Assembly: GCA_903898675.1 (NCBI GenBank)
Contig: CAIUGM010000036.1
Coordinates: 121,470-185,469, forward strand
Origin: an uncultured Verrucomicrobiota bacterium
GTDB taxonomy: Bacteria; Verrucomicrobiota; Verrucomicrobiia; Opitutales; Opitutaceae
Length of the DNA stretch: 64,000 bases
Reading direction: 5' to 3'
The notes beneath the pieces are model-generated. The model worked only from the letters and a program-made list of their open reading frames with translations. It had not been told where the DNA came from and searched no databases. Position 1 is the first letter of the stretch. Every line of letters starts with the position of its first letter. Positions 19,894 through 28,954 of the stretch are shown here, one piece after another. The position numbers and the translations under genes were made by a program.

Positions 19894-22092
19894 TCAACCC
19901 CGGACCAGGAGGCGCCGCAATTCCGCGGGGGCGGAAACCGGCTGCTGGCAGGTGAAATTCTCGCAGAGATAGGCGGTGGCCCGCCCGTTGACCGGCTTCA
20001 TATCCGCCAGATAGGGCCGCCGCACCGCCAGCCAGGCCTGGCCCGCGGCCCCATCTGCGCCCAGCCGCACCCGTCGCGGCCCAAGGGCTTCATGCAGGAC
20101 CGCGTCCAGGGCGCGAAAATCCGACGACGCCGGGTCGCCGGCGAGTACCACGGTGCGCGGCTCCGCGAGCGCAAGCTCCAGGGCGCAGAGCAGCTGCGGC
20201 AGCCCGTGCGGCACCCGGCTCCACTGGGCACGAAGCGCGCCGATGGTTTTCAGGGCCTGGTCCCGCGCGCCCTTCACCCCGATCATCCAATCAAGCCGGA
20301 GCAGGTTCATCACCGCCACCGAGTTCGAGGCCGGCTCGGCGCCATCATAATCCTCCTTCAGCCGGACGATCACCATCGGATCATCCGCCCGCGAGTTAAA
20401 GTAACCGCCGCGCGCCGCATCCCAGAACAGCCCGTCCATTTTCGCCTGGAGCTGCACGGCCCACTGCAGCCAGTGGATGACGAAGCCGGCCTCGTAGAGA
20501 TCGAGCAGCCCCTGGATCAGGCAGGCGTAATCCTCGGCGAAACCGGGAATGTTGCTCCGGCCGTCGCGCCAGCTGCGGTAAAGCGTGCCCGTCGCCGGGT
20601 CGTACAGTTCGCGCTCGATGAATTCCGCGGCCCGGGTGGCGGCGGTCAAATGCGCCGTTTCGCCCAGCACCTGCGCGCCCTTGGCCAGCGCCGAGATCAT
20701 CAGGCCGTTCCACGCCGTGATCACCTTGTCGTCGCGCTGCGGCCGGGGGCGCCGGGCCCGGACGGCGCCCAGTTTATCCAAGGCGTCCAACAGCTTCGTG
20801 CTCGCGGCTTCGATCCCGAGTTGAAATTCGCGCGCGGTGACGACGAGCGATTGCCGCTGCATCAGGATGTTCTTCCCCGTGAACTCGCCCTGCGGATCGT
20901 GGGCCACGTTGCCGTCGGGCTTGACGCCATAATGCGCGCAGAAAAACGCCGCGTCGGCCCCGAGCACCGCGTCGATCTCCGCCTTGGTCCAGACGTAGAA
21001 CGCGCCCTCGGCGTGAGCGTTGTTTTCAGTTTTCCGTACTTCGTCCTCCGCTCTCCGTCCTCCCGCCTCCGCCGCCGGCAGCGGCGAGTCCGCGTCCTCG
21101 GCGGAATAGAATCCGCCGTGCGGCCCGGTCAGGTCGCGTTGCACGTAGGAAAATATGTCGCGCGCCAGCCAGGCGAACACCTCGCGTCCGGTCGCCTGCC
21201 GGGCCTCCAGGTAATTCAGGGCGATCTGCGCCTGGTCATAGAGCATCTTCTCGAAGTGCGGCACGAACCACTGTTCATCGACCGAGTAGCGGTGAAAGCC
21301 TCCGCCCACGTGGTCGTGCAGGCCGCCCTCGGCCATTTTCTGCAGCGTGTGGGTCGCCATCCGGACGGCATCCGCCCCGAGCTCCGACGGCGGGCCCTGC
21401 AGCACCGCGACCTGAAAGAGAAAGTTGAGGGCCGACGCCCGTGGAAACTTGGGCGCCCCGCCAAACCCGCCCCATTGCGGGTCGCAGGCCTCGTGGAAAT
21501 ACTGGTAGCCCTTTTCAAACGCCTCGGCCGCCGCCTCGTGGAGCGGCACCTCGGCTTCCCCCGGGTTCACCTCGCGCGCCGCGCCCTCCGCGGCGTATCG
21601 TTGCAGCGCGGCGACGACCTCGTCGGCTCCGGCGAGGATTTTTTCGCGCTGTTCGTGCCAGTGCCGCGTAATGGCGTTCAGCACGGTCAGGAATCCCGGC
21701 CGGCCGTGGCGGTCGGCCGCGGGGAAATACGTGCCGCCATAGAAGGGTTTCCCCTCCGGGGTCAGCCAGACGCTCATCGGCCATCCGCCCTGGCCGGTGG
21801 TCTGCTGCACATAGGTCATGTAGACCCGGTCGAGGTCCGGCCGCTCCTCGCGGTCGAGCTTCACCGGCACGAAGTCGCGGTTGAGCACGGCGGCGATGGC
21901 CGTGTTCTCGAACGACTCATGCGCCATGACATGGCACCAGTGGCAGGTCGAGTAGCCGATGCTCAGGAAAACCGGCTTCTGCTCCTGCCGGGCCTGGGCG
22001 AAGGCCGCCTCGCCCCACGGCAACCAGTCCACCGGGTTTTCGGCGTGCTGGCGCAAATACGGCGATTTTTCGGCGGCGAGGCGGTTGGACAT
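19894..22092 (-). CDS. DUF255 thioredoxin-fold protein with glycosidase-like barrel
   Basis: This 732-residue protein is of the YyaL/SSP411 type. The N-terminal thioredoxin-like domain (about 1-170) opens [20 protein letters not shown] and carries a CHWC active-site motif in [17 protein letters not shown]. The rest is an (alpha/alpha)6 barrel related to N-acylglucosamine 2-epimerase, with [11 protein letters not shown] near residue 190. The family is widespread but its reaction is not established. The ATG at 22092 is supported by a rare good Shine-Dalgarno (gggagg, complement of 22100-22105) and by the family's conserved start. It is divergent from the ABC-F gene. Confidence 0.93.
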   Translation of the reverse strand: MSNRLAAEKSPYLRQHAENPVDWLPWGEAAFAQARQEQKPVFLSIGYSTCHWCHVMAHESFENTAIAAVLNRDFVPVKLDREERPDLDRVYMTYVQQTTGQGGWPMSVWLTPEGKPFYGGTYFPAADRHGRPGFLTVLNAITRHWHEQREKILAGADEVVAALQRYAAEGAAREVNPGEAEVPLHEAAAEAFEKGYQYFHEACDPQWGGFGGAPKFPRASALNFLFQVAVLQGPPSELGADAVRMATHTLQKMAEGGLHDHVGGGFHRYSVDEQWFVPHFEKMLYDQAQIALNYLEARQATGREVFAWLARDIFSYVQRDLTGPHGGFYSAEDADSPLPAAEAGGRRAEDEVRKTENNAHAEGAFYVWTKAEIDAVLGADAAFFCAHYGVKPDGNVAHDPQGEFTGKNILMQRQSLVVTAREFQLGIEAASTKLLDALDKLGAVRARRPRPQRDDKVITAWNGLMISALAKGAQVLGETAHLTAATRAAEFIERELYDPATGTLYRSWRDGRSNIPGFAEDYACLIQGLLDLYEAGFVIHWLQWAVQLQAKMDGLFWDAARGGYFNSRADDPMVIVRLKEDYDGAEPASNSVAVMNLLRLDWMIGVKGARDQALKTIGALRAQWSRVPHGLPQLLCALELALAEPRTVVLAGDPASSDFRALDAVLHEALGPRRVRLGADGAAGQAWLAVRRPYLADMKPVNGRATAYLCENFTCQQPVSAPAELRRLLVRG

Positions 22093-22392
22093 GATTTTGC
22101 CTCCCACCCAACCCCACGACCCGCGCCAGTGCAATCGGCGAGTGTCGGGCCGTTCCTCGGCGCCGGTTGTGACCAGCGGGCCTTGGCCGACCGCGCCAGC
22201 GGACTTGTGCTGCCCATCGGGGCGACGACCCCGCTGCCGTCTATTCCAATCACGCGCTGGCTCGACGGGCGCGCCATCTGGGCGTTCGCACGTCGACGGG
22301 GTGGTGGCAGTCGCTGGCGCGGTGGCACTTACACCGGACTCAGCAAAGCCATTGACGGCGGCAGTCCTAACCTGCTTGCTCGCGGGTTTTCC
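22093..22392. other. Divergent intergenic region, no gene seen
   Basis: These 300 bases separate the divergent DUF255 and ABC-F genes. I see the DUF255 Shine-Dalgarno at 22100-22105 and no strong promoter, terminator or structured RNA. An open frame runs through it in the ABC-F reading frame, but its composition (Arg/Gly-rich) does not look like protein. Confidence 0.6.
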
Positions 22393-24252
22393 ATGCTGAC
22401 CATTGCAGATGTCGCCAAGTCCTACGGCACCCGGGAACTCTTTTCCGAGGTGTCGCTCTTCGTTGCGCGCACCGACCGCTTCGGTCTGGTCGGGGCCAAC
22501 GGCGCGGGCAAATCCACGCTCTTCAACCTGATCCTGGGCGAGGAAACCCCCGACGAAGGCACCATCGAATGGGAACGCGGCGCGGACTTCGGCTACCTGC
22601 CGCAGGAGAGCGCCCCGGTGCGTGACGAAACCATTCTGGCCATCGCCACCAGCGGCAAGAAGCTCGTCCCGGAAACCGACGACGATTACGACATCGACTG
22701 GACGCTGGAGCCGCGCGCCAAGAAGATCCTCGCCGGCCTGGGCTTCCGCGAGACCGACCACGACAAGCCGGCCAAGTCCTTCTCGGGTGGCTGGGTCATG
22801 CGCGCGCACCTCGCCCGCCTGCTGGTGAGCGAGCCCGCCCTGCTCCTGCTCGACGAGCCGACGAACCATCTCGATCTCGAGGCGCTCCTCTGGTTCCAGG
22901 ACTACCTGACCCGTTACCCGGGCGGCCTCGTGCTCATCTCCCACGATCGCGAGTTCCTGAACTCACTTTGCAACGGCATTCTTGAGCTCAGCGGCGGCAC
23001 GCTCAACCGGTACACCGGCAACTACGACGATTACCTGAACGAGAAGGTCGCCCGCAAGGAGCAGCAGGCGGCGCAGTTCAAGAACCAGCAGCGCGAGATC
23101 GCCCATCTCCAGAAATTCGTCGACCGCTTCGGCGCCAAGGCCTCCATGGCCTCCCGCGCCAAGTCCAAGGAAAAGCAAATCGAGCGTCTCAAGGACGAGG
23201 CCGTCGAGGAGCCGATGGAGCAGCTGAAGCGCGTGAACTTCCGTTTCCCGCAGCCGCCGCGCTCCGGGCTCAAGGTCGTCAACCTGAAGAAGGTCCGCCA
23301 GGCCTACGGCGACCATGTCGTCTACACCGACCTGAACTTCGAGGCCGAGCGCGGCCAGAAGATCGTGCTCGTCGGCCCGAACGGCGCCGGGAAGTCCACC
23401 CTCCTCAAGATCCTTGCCAGCGTCATCCCCATCCAGGGCGGCGAGATGAACCTCGGCAGCAATGTCGTGCCCGGCTACTTCGCGCAGAATCGCGCGGACA
23501 ACCTGAAGCTGGACCTGACCGTGCTGGAAAACGTCATGGAGCTGCGCACGGCCGAGAACCAGCTCACCGAGCAGCAGGGCCGCGCCGTCCTTGGCGGGTT
23601 CCTTTTCCGCAAGGACGATGTCTTCAAGAAGGTCTCGGTTCTCTCCGGTGGTGAAAAATCCCGGCTCGCCCTCGCCCGCCTCCTGATCAACCCGCCCAAT
23701 TTGCTGTTGATGGACGAGCCGACGACCCACCTCGACATCCCGTCGATCGACGCGCTCGTCAACGCGCTCAAGGCCTACGAGGGCACCTTCATCTTCATCA
23801 GCCACGATGTGTATTTCATCCGGCAGCTGGCGAAGACCGTGCTGCACGTGCACAGCGGCCGGCTCACGCCGTACGCGGGTGACTACGATTATTACCTGGA
23901 GAAGTCCAAGGCCAGCAGCGCCCGCGCCGCGCTGACCGCGGGCTTCACGGATGCACGCCCGAAGCAGGCGGCGGAAGCCCCGGCACCCAAGACCGTCTCG
24001 GCCCCGAAGCCCAACCCGTCCGAGCTCAAGAAGCTCCGGACCGAAGTCGGCCATCTCGAGGAGAAGGTTTCGCAGCTCGAGACCAAGCAGAACGAACTCA
24101 CCGCCGAGCTCGAGGCGCCGGAGACCTACAATTCCCCCGGCAAGGCCCAGCACCTGAACCGCGAGCTCAGCGTGCTCGTCGACCAGCTGCAGACCGCGAC
24201 CACCGCCTGGGAAGTCGCCGCCGCCAAGCTGGCCGAGCTGGAGAAAGCGTAG
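22393..24252 (+). CDS. ABC-F family ATPase (Uup/YdiF-like translation factor)
   Basis: This 619-residue soluble protein has two ATP-binding cassettes and no membrane domain. Cassette 1 has GANGAGKST, the signature SFSGGW and [12 protein letters not shown]; cassette 2 has [23 protein letters not shown] and [12 protein letters not shown]. The linker between them (about 215-285) is the charged helical ribosome-binding arm. A C-terminal coiled coil (about 535-619) resembles that of Uup. ABC-F proteins act on the ribosome to resolve stalled or paused states. The start ATG is chosen because the conserved [12 protein letters not shown] opens the first cassette. Confidence 0.95.
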   Translation: MLTIADVAKSYGTRELFSEVSLFVARTDRFGLVGANGAGKSTLFNLILGEETPDEGTIEWERGADFGYLPQESAPVRDETILAIATSGKKLVPETDDDYDIDWTLEPRAKKILAGLGFRETDHDKPAKSFSGGWVMRAHLARLLVSEPALLLLDEPTNHLDLEALLWFQDYLTRYPGGLVLISHDREFLNSLCNGILELSGGTLNRYTGNYDDYLNEKVARKEQQAAQFKNQQREIAHLQKFVDRFGAKASMASRAKSKEKQIERLKDEAVEEPMEQLKRVNFRFPQPPRSGLKVVNLKKVRQAYGDHVVYTDLNFEAERGQKIVLVGPNGAGKSTLLKILASVIPIQGGEMNLGSNVVPGYFAQNRADNLKLDLTVLENVMELRTAENQLTEQQGRAVLGGFLFRKDDVFKKVSVLSGGEKSRLALARLLINPPNLLLMDEPTTHLDIPSIDALVNALKAYEGTFIFISHDVYFIRQLAKTVLHVHSGRLTPYAGDYDYYLEKSKASSARAALTAGFTDARPKQAAEAPAPKTVSAPKPNPSELKKLRTEVGHLEEKVSQLETKQNELTAELEAPETYNSPGKAQHLNRELSVLVDQLQTATTAWEVAAAKLAELEKA

Positions 24253-24305
24253 GTCTTCCCCGTTTGTGCAGGGGCGCAGCTAGACTGGTTGGACCGGGAG
24301 CCGGT

Positions 24306-25022
24306 TCACGTGTGGCGGTTGAGCACCAGCATGCTGTTACTGCCGGCGAAGAACTCGTAGTCCACTTCCCGGACCTCGCTCCGCACGCCGTGCGTGGCCA
24401 GCTCACGCCGCAGCCGGGCCAGCCCGGCGTAGGGCCGTCCGTCCGCGCCACACAGGGGATGGATCCGCACCTCGCCGCCGCTCACCCGCGCGAGCTCGAG
24501 GCAAGCCGTCACATGCCAGGCGAAGTCGAACCGCTCGGCGTGGATGAACAGCAGGTGCGCGCAGAGGACGAGGTCGAAGGCTCCGTCGAGGAACGGGAGC
24601 AACGGCAGCGCGCCCCGGACATAGCGGCCGTGCCGGGTGTTGCCCTCGTAGTCGGCCAGAAACCACCGTGCGGCCGCCCGCCGGTCGGACTCGGCGGCGG
24701 CCAGGGACTCGAAGGACTTGAGGCGGAACAGCTGCGGCTTGGCCCGGATCTGGCCAAACATCCGCCCGTAGTCGTGCTTCACCTGCTCGGCGAGCACCGG
24801 CCCGGCGCGGTCGTACAGCGGATCAACCGCCACGGCATCGATGCCGCGCCGGCTGGCTTCCGCCGTGAAGGACGACGGCCCGGCGGCGACATCGAGGACG
24901 ACGCGCCGCCGCAACTGCGCGGGGTCGAGGGCAAAGAACCGGGCATACTCATCAAGCGTGCGTCCGAAAAAGGACACCGCGGGCAATTCCATCTGGAGGG
25001 GGGGAGGTTCGAGCGTGGGCAT
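24306..25022 (-). CDS. SAM-dependent methyltransferase-like protein
   Basis: This 238-residue protein has a Rossmann methyltransferase fold. The SAM motif I region is VVLDVAAGPSSFTAEASRRG (about 41-60), the acidic loop is DAVAVDPLYD, and LDGAFDLVLCAHLLFIH (about 144-160) matches motif IV. The substrate is unknown. Motif I is atypical (AAGPSS rather than GxGxG), as in a group of uncharacterised bacterial proteins. A terminator that reads on the same strand lies just upstream of its start, so it has its own promoter within a short space. Confidence 0.82.
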   Translation of the reverse strand: MPTLEPPPLQMELPAVSFFGRTLDEYARFFALDPAQLRRRVVLDVAAGPSSFTAEASRRGIDAVAVDPLYDRAGPVLAEQVKHDYGRMFGQIRAKPQLFRLKSFESLAAAESDRRAAARWFLADYEGNTRHGRYVRGALPLLPFLDGAFDLVLCAHLLFIHAERFDFAWHVTACLELARVSGGEVRIHPLCGADGRPYAGLARLRRELATHGVRSEVREVDYEFFAGSNSMLVLNRHT

Positions 25023-25051
25023 GGCGTGGGAGGGAGGCGGAATGAATTTAG

Positions 25052-25086
25052 AAAAATAAAAAGCCCGACTCGGAAGGAGTCGGGCT
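25052..25086 (-). terminator. Rho-independent terminator, minus strand
   Basis: On the minus strand the stem agcccgactc/gagtcgggct (25077-25086 and 25062-25071) is followed by TTTTTATTTTT. It cannot serve the downstream methyltransferase, which starts at 25022, so it must end a transcript coming from 25087-25373. Confidence 0.9.
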
Positions 25087-25373
25087 CGGCGGAAGTTTGG
25101 TGTTTTACTGGTGCGGGTTTATCGCATTTGCGCTGCGCGCATCTCACCATTTCGCCGAGCCGGTCGCTTCGACCACACGCGGATACCGGCTGCCATAATG
25201 GCAGTCAGATCGGAATTGCGCAGCTGGGCGGAAAGAATCACGGCCGCTTTGATGGGGAATCAGGCGGTCTGATGCAAGGGGAAATTCCGGCGGCTGGCCC
25301 GGAAGGGAGACGGCCAACCTCGCGATGGGTGTCCCGACTCCCGCCCTGACCCGGCGGTCCGAGTTGAGAGGTA
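25087..25373 (-). other. Short transcription unit between two terminators; possible sRNA or micro-protein
   Basis: This roughly 290-base stretch lies between two strong minus-strand terminators, so a transcript must start and end inside it. No recognised gene is present. The best small frame is 25 codons (ATG at 25196, stop at 25119-25121), reading MAAGIRVWSKRP followed by a basic tail and lacking a Shine-Dalgarno. A frame starting at 25150 (MVRCAQRKCDKPAPVKHQ) runs through the terminator and is less likely. A small regulatory RNA is equally possible. Confidence 0.4.
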
Positions 25374-25404
25374 CAAAAAAACCCGGCCCATCGCCGGGCC
25401 GGGT
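25374..25404 (-). terminator. Rho-independent terminator of the coiled-coil gene
   Basis: Read on the minus strand, the stem acccggccc/gggccgggt (25396-25404 and 25381-25389) with a 6-base loop is followed by a T7 tract. It lies 23 bases after the stop of the gene at 25427-25921. Confidence 0.9.
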
Positions 25405-25426
25405 CGGAAGCTGGCTGGGCGCAAGC

Positions 25427-25921
25427 TCAGCCGTGGCGCGACAGCAGGTTGCGGGCGGCGAGAAACGGCGCCGTGGTGAACGAGACCTTCGCCTTCGGCT
25501 GGATCTCTTCCTGCACCTTGGCCTGCGCCTGGAGTTCAAGCTCGTGCTCCCGGGCCTTCACCCAGGATTCGCGCCGCTGCAGCTCGTCCTCGCGCTGCAG
25601 GAGTTTCTCCTCCCGATCCTTGAGCGCGAGCCGGTCATCGCAAAGCCCGCGCCGGGCGGCCTCGAGCAGGGAATGGGCGCGGTGGTATTTCTCCCACTCC
25701 GCGTCGAGGTTCTGCGCCGCCGGGGCCTGGGCCACGAAATACTGGGCAGCCGGCTGCGGCGGCTGGGAGTGGGCGTGGTCGACGAGCAGGCGGAGGCGCT
25801 GCTCGTATTCGCGCAGGCTCGATTCCTTCTGCTGCATGGTTTCAATGTCGCTGGAAATTTGTGCGCGCAGTTTTTCGAGGCGCGTCGTCTCTTGGTTCTC
25901 TGATGGTGTGGTCGGGTTCAT
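25427..25921 (-). CDS. Hypothetical coiled-coil protein
   Basis: This 164-residue soluble protein is dominated by charged heptad-like sequence. One helix (about 10-48) includes RLEKLRAQISSDIETMQQKE. A Pro/Gln/Ala hinge (about 52-72) and a second long helix (about 73-140) ending KVQEEIQPK follow. No domain is recognised. It could be structural or an assembly factor. It has its own downstream terminator and no close upstream partner. Confidence 0.75.
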   Translation of the reverse strand: MNPTTPSENQETTRLEKLRAQISSDIETMQQKESSLREYEQRLRLLVDHAHSQPPQPAAQYFVAQAPAAQNLDAEWEKYHRAHSLLEAARRGLCDDRLALKDREEKLLQREDELQRRESWVKAREHELELQAQAKVQEEIQPKAKVSFTTAPFLAARNLLSRHG

Positions 25922-26097
25922 GGCGGGAGTGACGGCAACCTAGCAGGTCTGTTTCACTCTGCCTAGGGGGGCGGCCGGCATTTACGCGGCCTTTACCAGC
26001 GCCGGCCCGGGTTTTACGGAAATATGGAAGCCGGGCTGCAAAAGGGCTCAGCAAGACTGCGTCCCCTACTCCTCAGCGATGCCTGGCGCGCCTTACC

Positions 26098-27330
26098 TCA
26101 CGCCCGGAACATGACATCCTCGCGATTGAACATCTTCACCGCCAGGCCCAGCGCGACCGCCGCATAAAGGCACGACGAGCCGAAGATGAGCGCGATGTAA
26201 TTCCAGTGCCAGACGCCGGAGAGCATCTCCTTGCAGACCAGCGAAAGATTCAGGATCGGCACCAGGGCGAGCCGCAGGTTGAGGTCGATGCCGGGCAGCA
26301 TGCCGACGACCGCGGGCATGATGACAATGAAGATCATCGGCCCCACATAGCTCTGCGCCTCCTTGTAGCTCTTGGCAAAGAGGGCGACCGTGAAGATGAC
26401 CGCGGAAAAAAGCACCGCCACCGGCAGCACCATGGCCACAACCCCGAGCAGTCCCATCGGGTCAATGATCGGGATCAGGCCGGCCCCGCCCTGGGCCTGG
26501 CCGGCCGCCTTGGCCGCCCCGGGACCACCGGCGAACACCATGCCGGCGACCACGGCACTGATGCCCATGGAGGCGAGCGAGAGCAGCATGGCGGACAGCG
26601 ACCCGGTCAGCACCATGAGAAATTTCCCGAGCACCAAGTCGACCCGCGGCACGGGGCTGCAGAGCAGCGTCTCCATGGTGCCGCGTTCCTTTTCACCCGC
26701 GGTGAGATCCATCGCGGGATACATCGCGCCGGTGAAGCAGAGAATGATGATCAAATAGGGCACGATGCCGCCGAGCAGGTTGCCGCCGACCTTCTCCGGT
26801 GGCGCCACATTCTCGCGCTTAAACTCGAACGGCCGGACCAGGGTGGCCGGCAGCGAGCGTTCGGCGAGGCGGGCCGTGACGGTGCGGTCACGCAGCTCAC
26901 GGAAGAAGCGCTCGAGTTCGTTCACGGCAAAACCGGATTTTAGCTCGCCCTCATAATTGTAGAGGATAACCGGCCCGGCCTCGCCCACCTTCAGGCCGGC
27001 CTCAAAGCCGGGCGGGAGCTGGATGGCGGCGCGGACCTTTTTGTCGGAAATCTGCTGCTTCCAATCGGGCGCAGTGGCCACCACTTTGAATTTCTTCGCC
27101 GCGCCTAGCTCCGCCACCACCGCCGGTGAGTCCTCGCCGCCGAGCACCATGACGCTGGGAATTTCCTCCCGCGCCTTGTTGACGACCCCTGCGGCGATCT
27201 TGCCGACACCGAAGAAAAGCGCGGGCATGACGAAGGTCGGGATGACGATGATCGAGATCAGCGTGCGCCGGTCGCGCAGCGAATCCTTCAGTTCCTTGAG
27301 ATAGACCGTGACGATATTTTTCCAGTTCAT
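26098..27330 (-). CDS. natB: ABC transporter permease, NatB-like (ABC-2 type)
   Basis: This 410-residue permease has one N-terminal membrane helix (about 20-40), a large extracytoplasmic domain (about 45-205) and five or six C-terminal helices. The segment EKERGTMETLLCSPV (about 235-249) is the conserved ABC-2 cytoplasmic coupling motif. Its pairing with a NatA-like ATPase 13 bases upstream supports a NatAB-type exporter; in Bacillus NatAB extrudes Na+, but related pairs export other compounds. The start MNWKNIVTVYLKEL at 27330 is chosen because earlier codons overlap the ATPase gene and look random. Confidence 0.9.
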   Translation of the reverse strand: MNWKNIVTVYLKELKDSLRDRRTLISIIVIPTFVMPALFFGVGKIAAGVVNKAREEIPSVMVLGGEDSPAVVAELGAAKKFKVVATAPDWKQQISDKKVRAAIQLPPGFEAGLKVGEAGPVILYNYEGELKSGFAVNELERFFRELRDRTVTARLAERSLPATLVRPFEFKRENVAPPEKVGGNLLGGIVPYLIIILCFTGAMYPAMDLTAGEKERGTMETLLCSPVPRVDLVLGKFLMVLTGSLSAMLLSLASMGISAVVAGMVFAGGPGAAKAAGQAQGGAGLIPIIDPMGLLGVVAMVLPVAVLFSAVIFTVALFAKSYKEAQSYVGPMIFIVIMPAVVGMLPGIDLNLRLALVPILNLSLVCKEMLSGVWHWNYIALIFGSSCLYAAVALGLAVKMFNREDVMFRA

Positions 27331-27343
27331 GGCGGGGGTCCCG

Positions 27344-28105
27344 TTAATTTTTGGCGGCCGCGGCCAGGGCCGCCTCGCCGCCGACGGCCTTGACGAAGAC
27401 TTCCTCCAGGTCCTGCTCGCCGTAGCGGGCGCGCAGTCCGGCCAGCGTGCCTTCGGCCACGAGGCGGCCGTCGTGAATGATGCCGACCACATCGCAGAGC
27501 TTCTCCACCTCGCTCATGATGTGGGTCGAGTAGATGACGGTCTTGCCGCGGTTGCGGCACTCGCGGACAAATTTCACGATGGCGCGCGCGGTCATGACGT
27601 CGAGCCCGAGGGTCGGCTCATCAAAGATCATCACCGCCGGGTCATGGATGAGGGTGCGGGCGATGGAGGTTTTCTGCTTCATGCCCGTGGAAAATTTCTC
27701 GCACCGGCGGTCGAGAAACTCGTGCATGTCGAGCTCGTCGGCCAGCAGCTTGATCCGGGCCCGGATCGCCTCGTCGCTCAGGCCGTTGAGCTGGCCGAAG
27801 TACCTGATCATCTCCCGCGCGGTCAGCCGCCCGTAGAGCGCCGTGCTCGCCGCGAGGAAGCCAACATTAGCCCGCACCTGGTCGGCCTCGGTCGCCACAT
27901 CATGACCGGCCAGCTTGGCCGTGCCACTGGTGGGCTGGAGCAGCGTGGCCAGCATGCGGAGTGTCGTGGTCTTGCCCGCGCCATTGGCGCCGAGCAGCCC
28001 GTAGATCTGCCCGGGCTGGCAGGTGAAGGACACGTCTTCCACGGCCCGGATCAGGCCGCGCTTCTTGTCCTTGAAGGTCTTGGTGAGGTGGTGGGCTTCG
28101 ATCAT
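27344..28105 (-). CDS. natA: ABC transporter ATP-binding protein, NatA-like
   Basis: This 253-residue cassette ATPase has Walker A GANGAGKTTT (about 39-48), signature FSTGMKQK (about 138-145), Walker B VMIFDEPTLGLD (about 158-169) and the switch His in STHIMSEVE. The FSTGMKQKxxIAR variant of the signature is typical of NatA. It is co-oriented with the permease and follows a LytTR two-component pair, as in Bacillus natKR-natAB. The likely role is energising export (Na+ or a small toxic compound, by inference). A dispersed repeat separates it from the regulator genes. Confidence 0.93.
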   Translation of the reverse strand: MIEAHHLTKTFKDKKRGLIRAVEDVSFTCQPGQIYGLLGANGAGKTTTLRMLATLLQPTSGTAKLAGHDVATEADQVRANVGFLAASTALYGRLTAREMIRYFGQLNGLSDEAIRARIKLLADELDMHEFLDRRCEKFSTGMKQKTSIARTLIHDPAVMIFDEPTLGLDVMTARAIVKFVRECRNRGKTVIYSTHIMSEVEKLCDVVGIIHDGRLVAEGTLAGLRARYGEQDLEEVFVKAVGGEAALAAAAKN

Positions 28106-28120
28106 GGGGAGAGATTTTTA

Positions 28121-28218
28121 ACCACGAAATGCACGAAATGACACGAAAACGGCAGGTCATTCGAAGAGGGCAAGAGAAGCCCCCTGTTTGTTTTTGTGTA
28201 TTTCGTGTGTTTCGTGGT
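28121..28218. repeat. Dispersed inverted repeat (cacgaaat / YFVCFVV type)
   Basis: The left arm (28121-28149, beginning accacgaaatgcacgaaatg) and right arm (28191-28218, ending tttcgtgtgtttcgtggt) are imperfect reverse complements of about 28 bases, with a roughly 41-base centre. Within each arm the word cacgaaa recurs. Read on the plus strand the right arm gives FVYFVCFVV. It lies between a two-component operon and the transporter that operon may control. Confidence 0.8.
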
Positions 28219-28225
28219 GACAAAC

Positions 28226-28954
28226 TCAGAGACTCATTCTTTCGCGGAAATCCTGGGCCTGGCGGCGGGAGAGCTCGACCTTGAGTCCGCCCTTGAGCTT
28301 CACGAGCAGGCCGCCGCTGAACCACGGCTCGATGCCTTCGACCCACGCGAGGTTGATGACCTGCTTGCGGTTGGCGCGGAAGAAGTGCCGGGCCTCGAGC
28401 CGCTCCTCCATCGCGGTCAGCGAGCGGAAAAGCTGCGGCTTCTGGTCGTCAAAGTGCAGGCGGGTGTAGTTGCCCTCCGACTCGAGCAACCGGATGTTTT
28501 TCACGGGCACGAACCAGCAGCGGTCGCCCTCGCGCACGAAGACCTTGTCCTCGAGGGTGAGCCGGTGCGAGGGCGCGACCTCGGCCTCGCCCGCCGGCCC
28601 GGGTCCGCGCAGGCGGATCTTCTCGAGTGCCGCGACCAGGCGGTTGGGGTCGACCGGCTTCAGCAGGTAGTCGAGCGCATTGAACTCAAAGGCCTTCAGC
28701 GCAAACTCGTCGTAGGCCGTGGTGAAGATGACGAGCGGCAGCGGCGGCTCGAGCTTCTCCAGCAGCGTGAACCCGTCGTCCCCAGGCATCTGGATGTCCA
28801 GAAAGAGGAGGTCCGGCTTGAGCGCGGCCACCTTTTCCCGCGCATCGTCGGCGTCGACGGCCTCGCCCACGATCTCGATGTCCGGGTGCGCCTTGAGCAA
28901 CCGCCGCAGTTCGTTGCGCGCCAGCCGTTCGTCATCCACCAAAAGGGCTTTCAT
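28226..28954 (-). CDS. LytTR family response regulator
   Basis: This 242-residue regulator has an N-terminal receiver (about 1-120) with phospho-Asp53 in LLFLDIQMPGDDG and Lys in YLLKPVDP, and a C-terminal LytTR DNA-binding domain (about 140-240) containing VPVKNIRLLESEGNYT and FFRANRKQVINL. Its ATG overlaps the kinase stop as ATGA, so kinase and regulator are coupled. The gene order kinase, regulator, NatA, NatB suggests control of the transporter, with a recognition site likely near 28110-28220 or upstream of the kinase. Confidence 0.94.
   Translation of the reverse strand: MKALLVDDERLARNELRRLLKAHPDIEIVGEAVDADDAREKVAALKPDLLFLDIQMPGDDGFTLLEKLEPPLPLVIFTTAYDEFALKAFEFNALDYLLKPVDPNRLVAALEKIRLRGPGPAGEAEVAPSHRLTLEDKVFVREGDRCWFVPVKNIRLLESEGNYTRLHFDDQKPQLFRSLTAMEERLEARHFFRANRKQVINLAWVEGIEPWFSGGLLVKLKGGLKVELSRRQAQDFRERMSL

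Noticed and set aside
19873..22392. N-terminal extension of the ABC-F frame over 800 codons upstream
   Set aside because: The extension is antisense to the DUF255 gene and lacks protein character; the conserved ABC-F start is at 22393.
25033..25150. Frame starting MVRCAQRKCDKPAPVKHQ on the minus strand
   Set aside because: It reads straight through a strong terminator, so most transcripts would end inside it.
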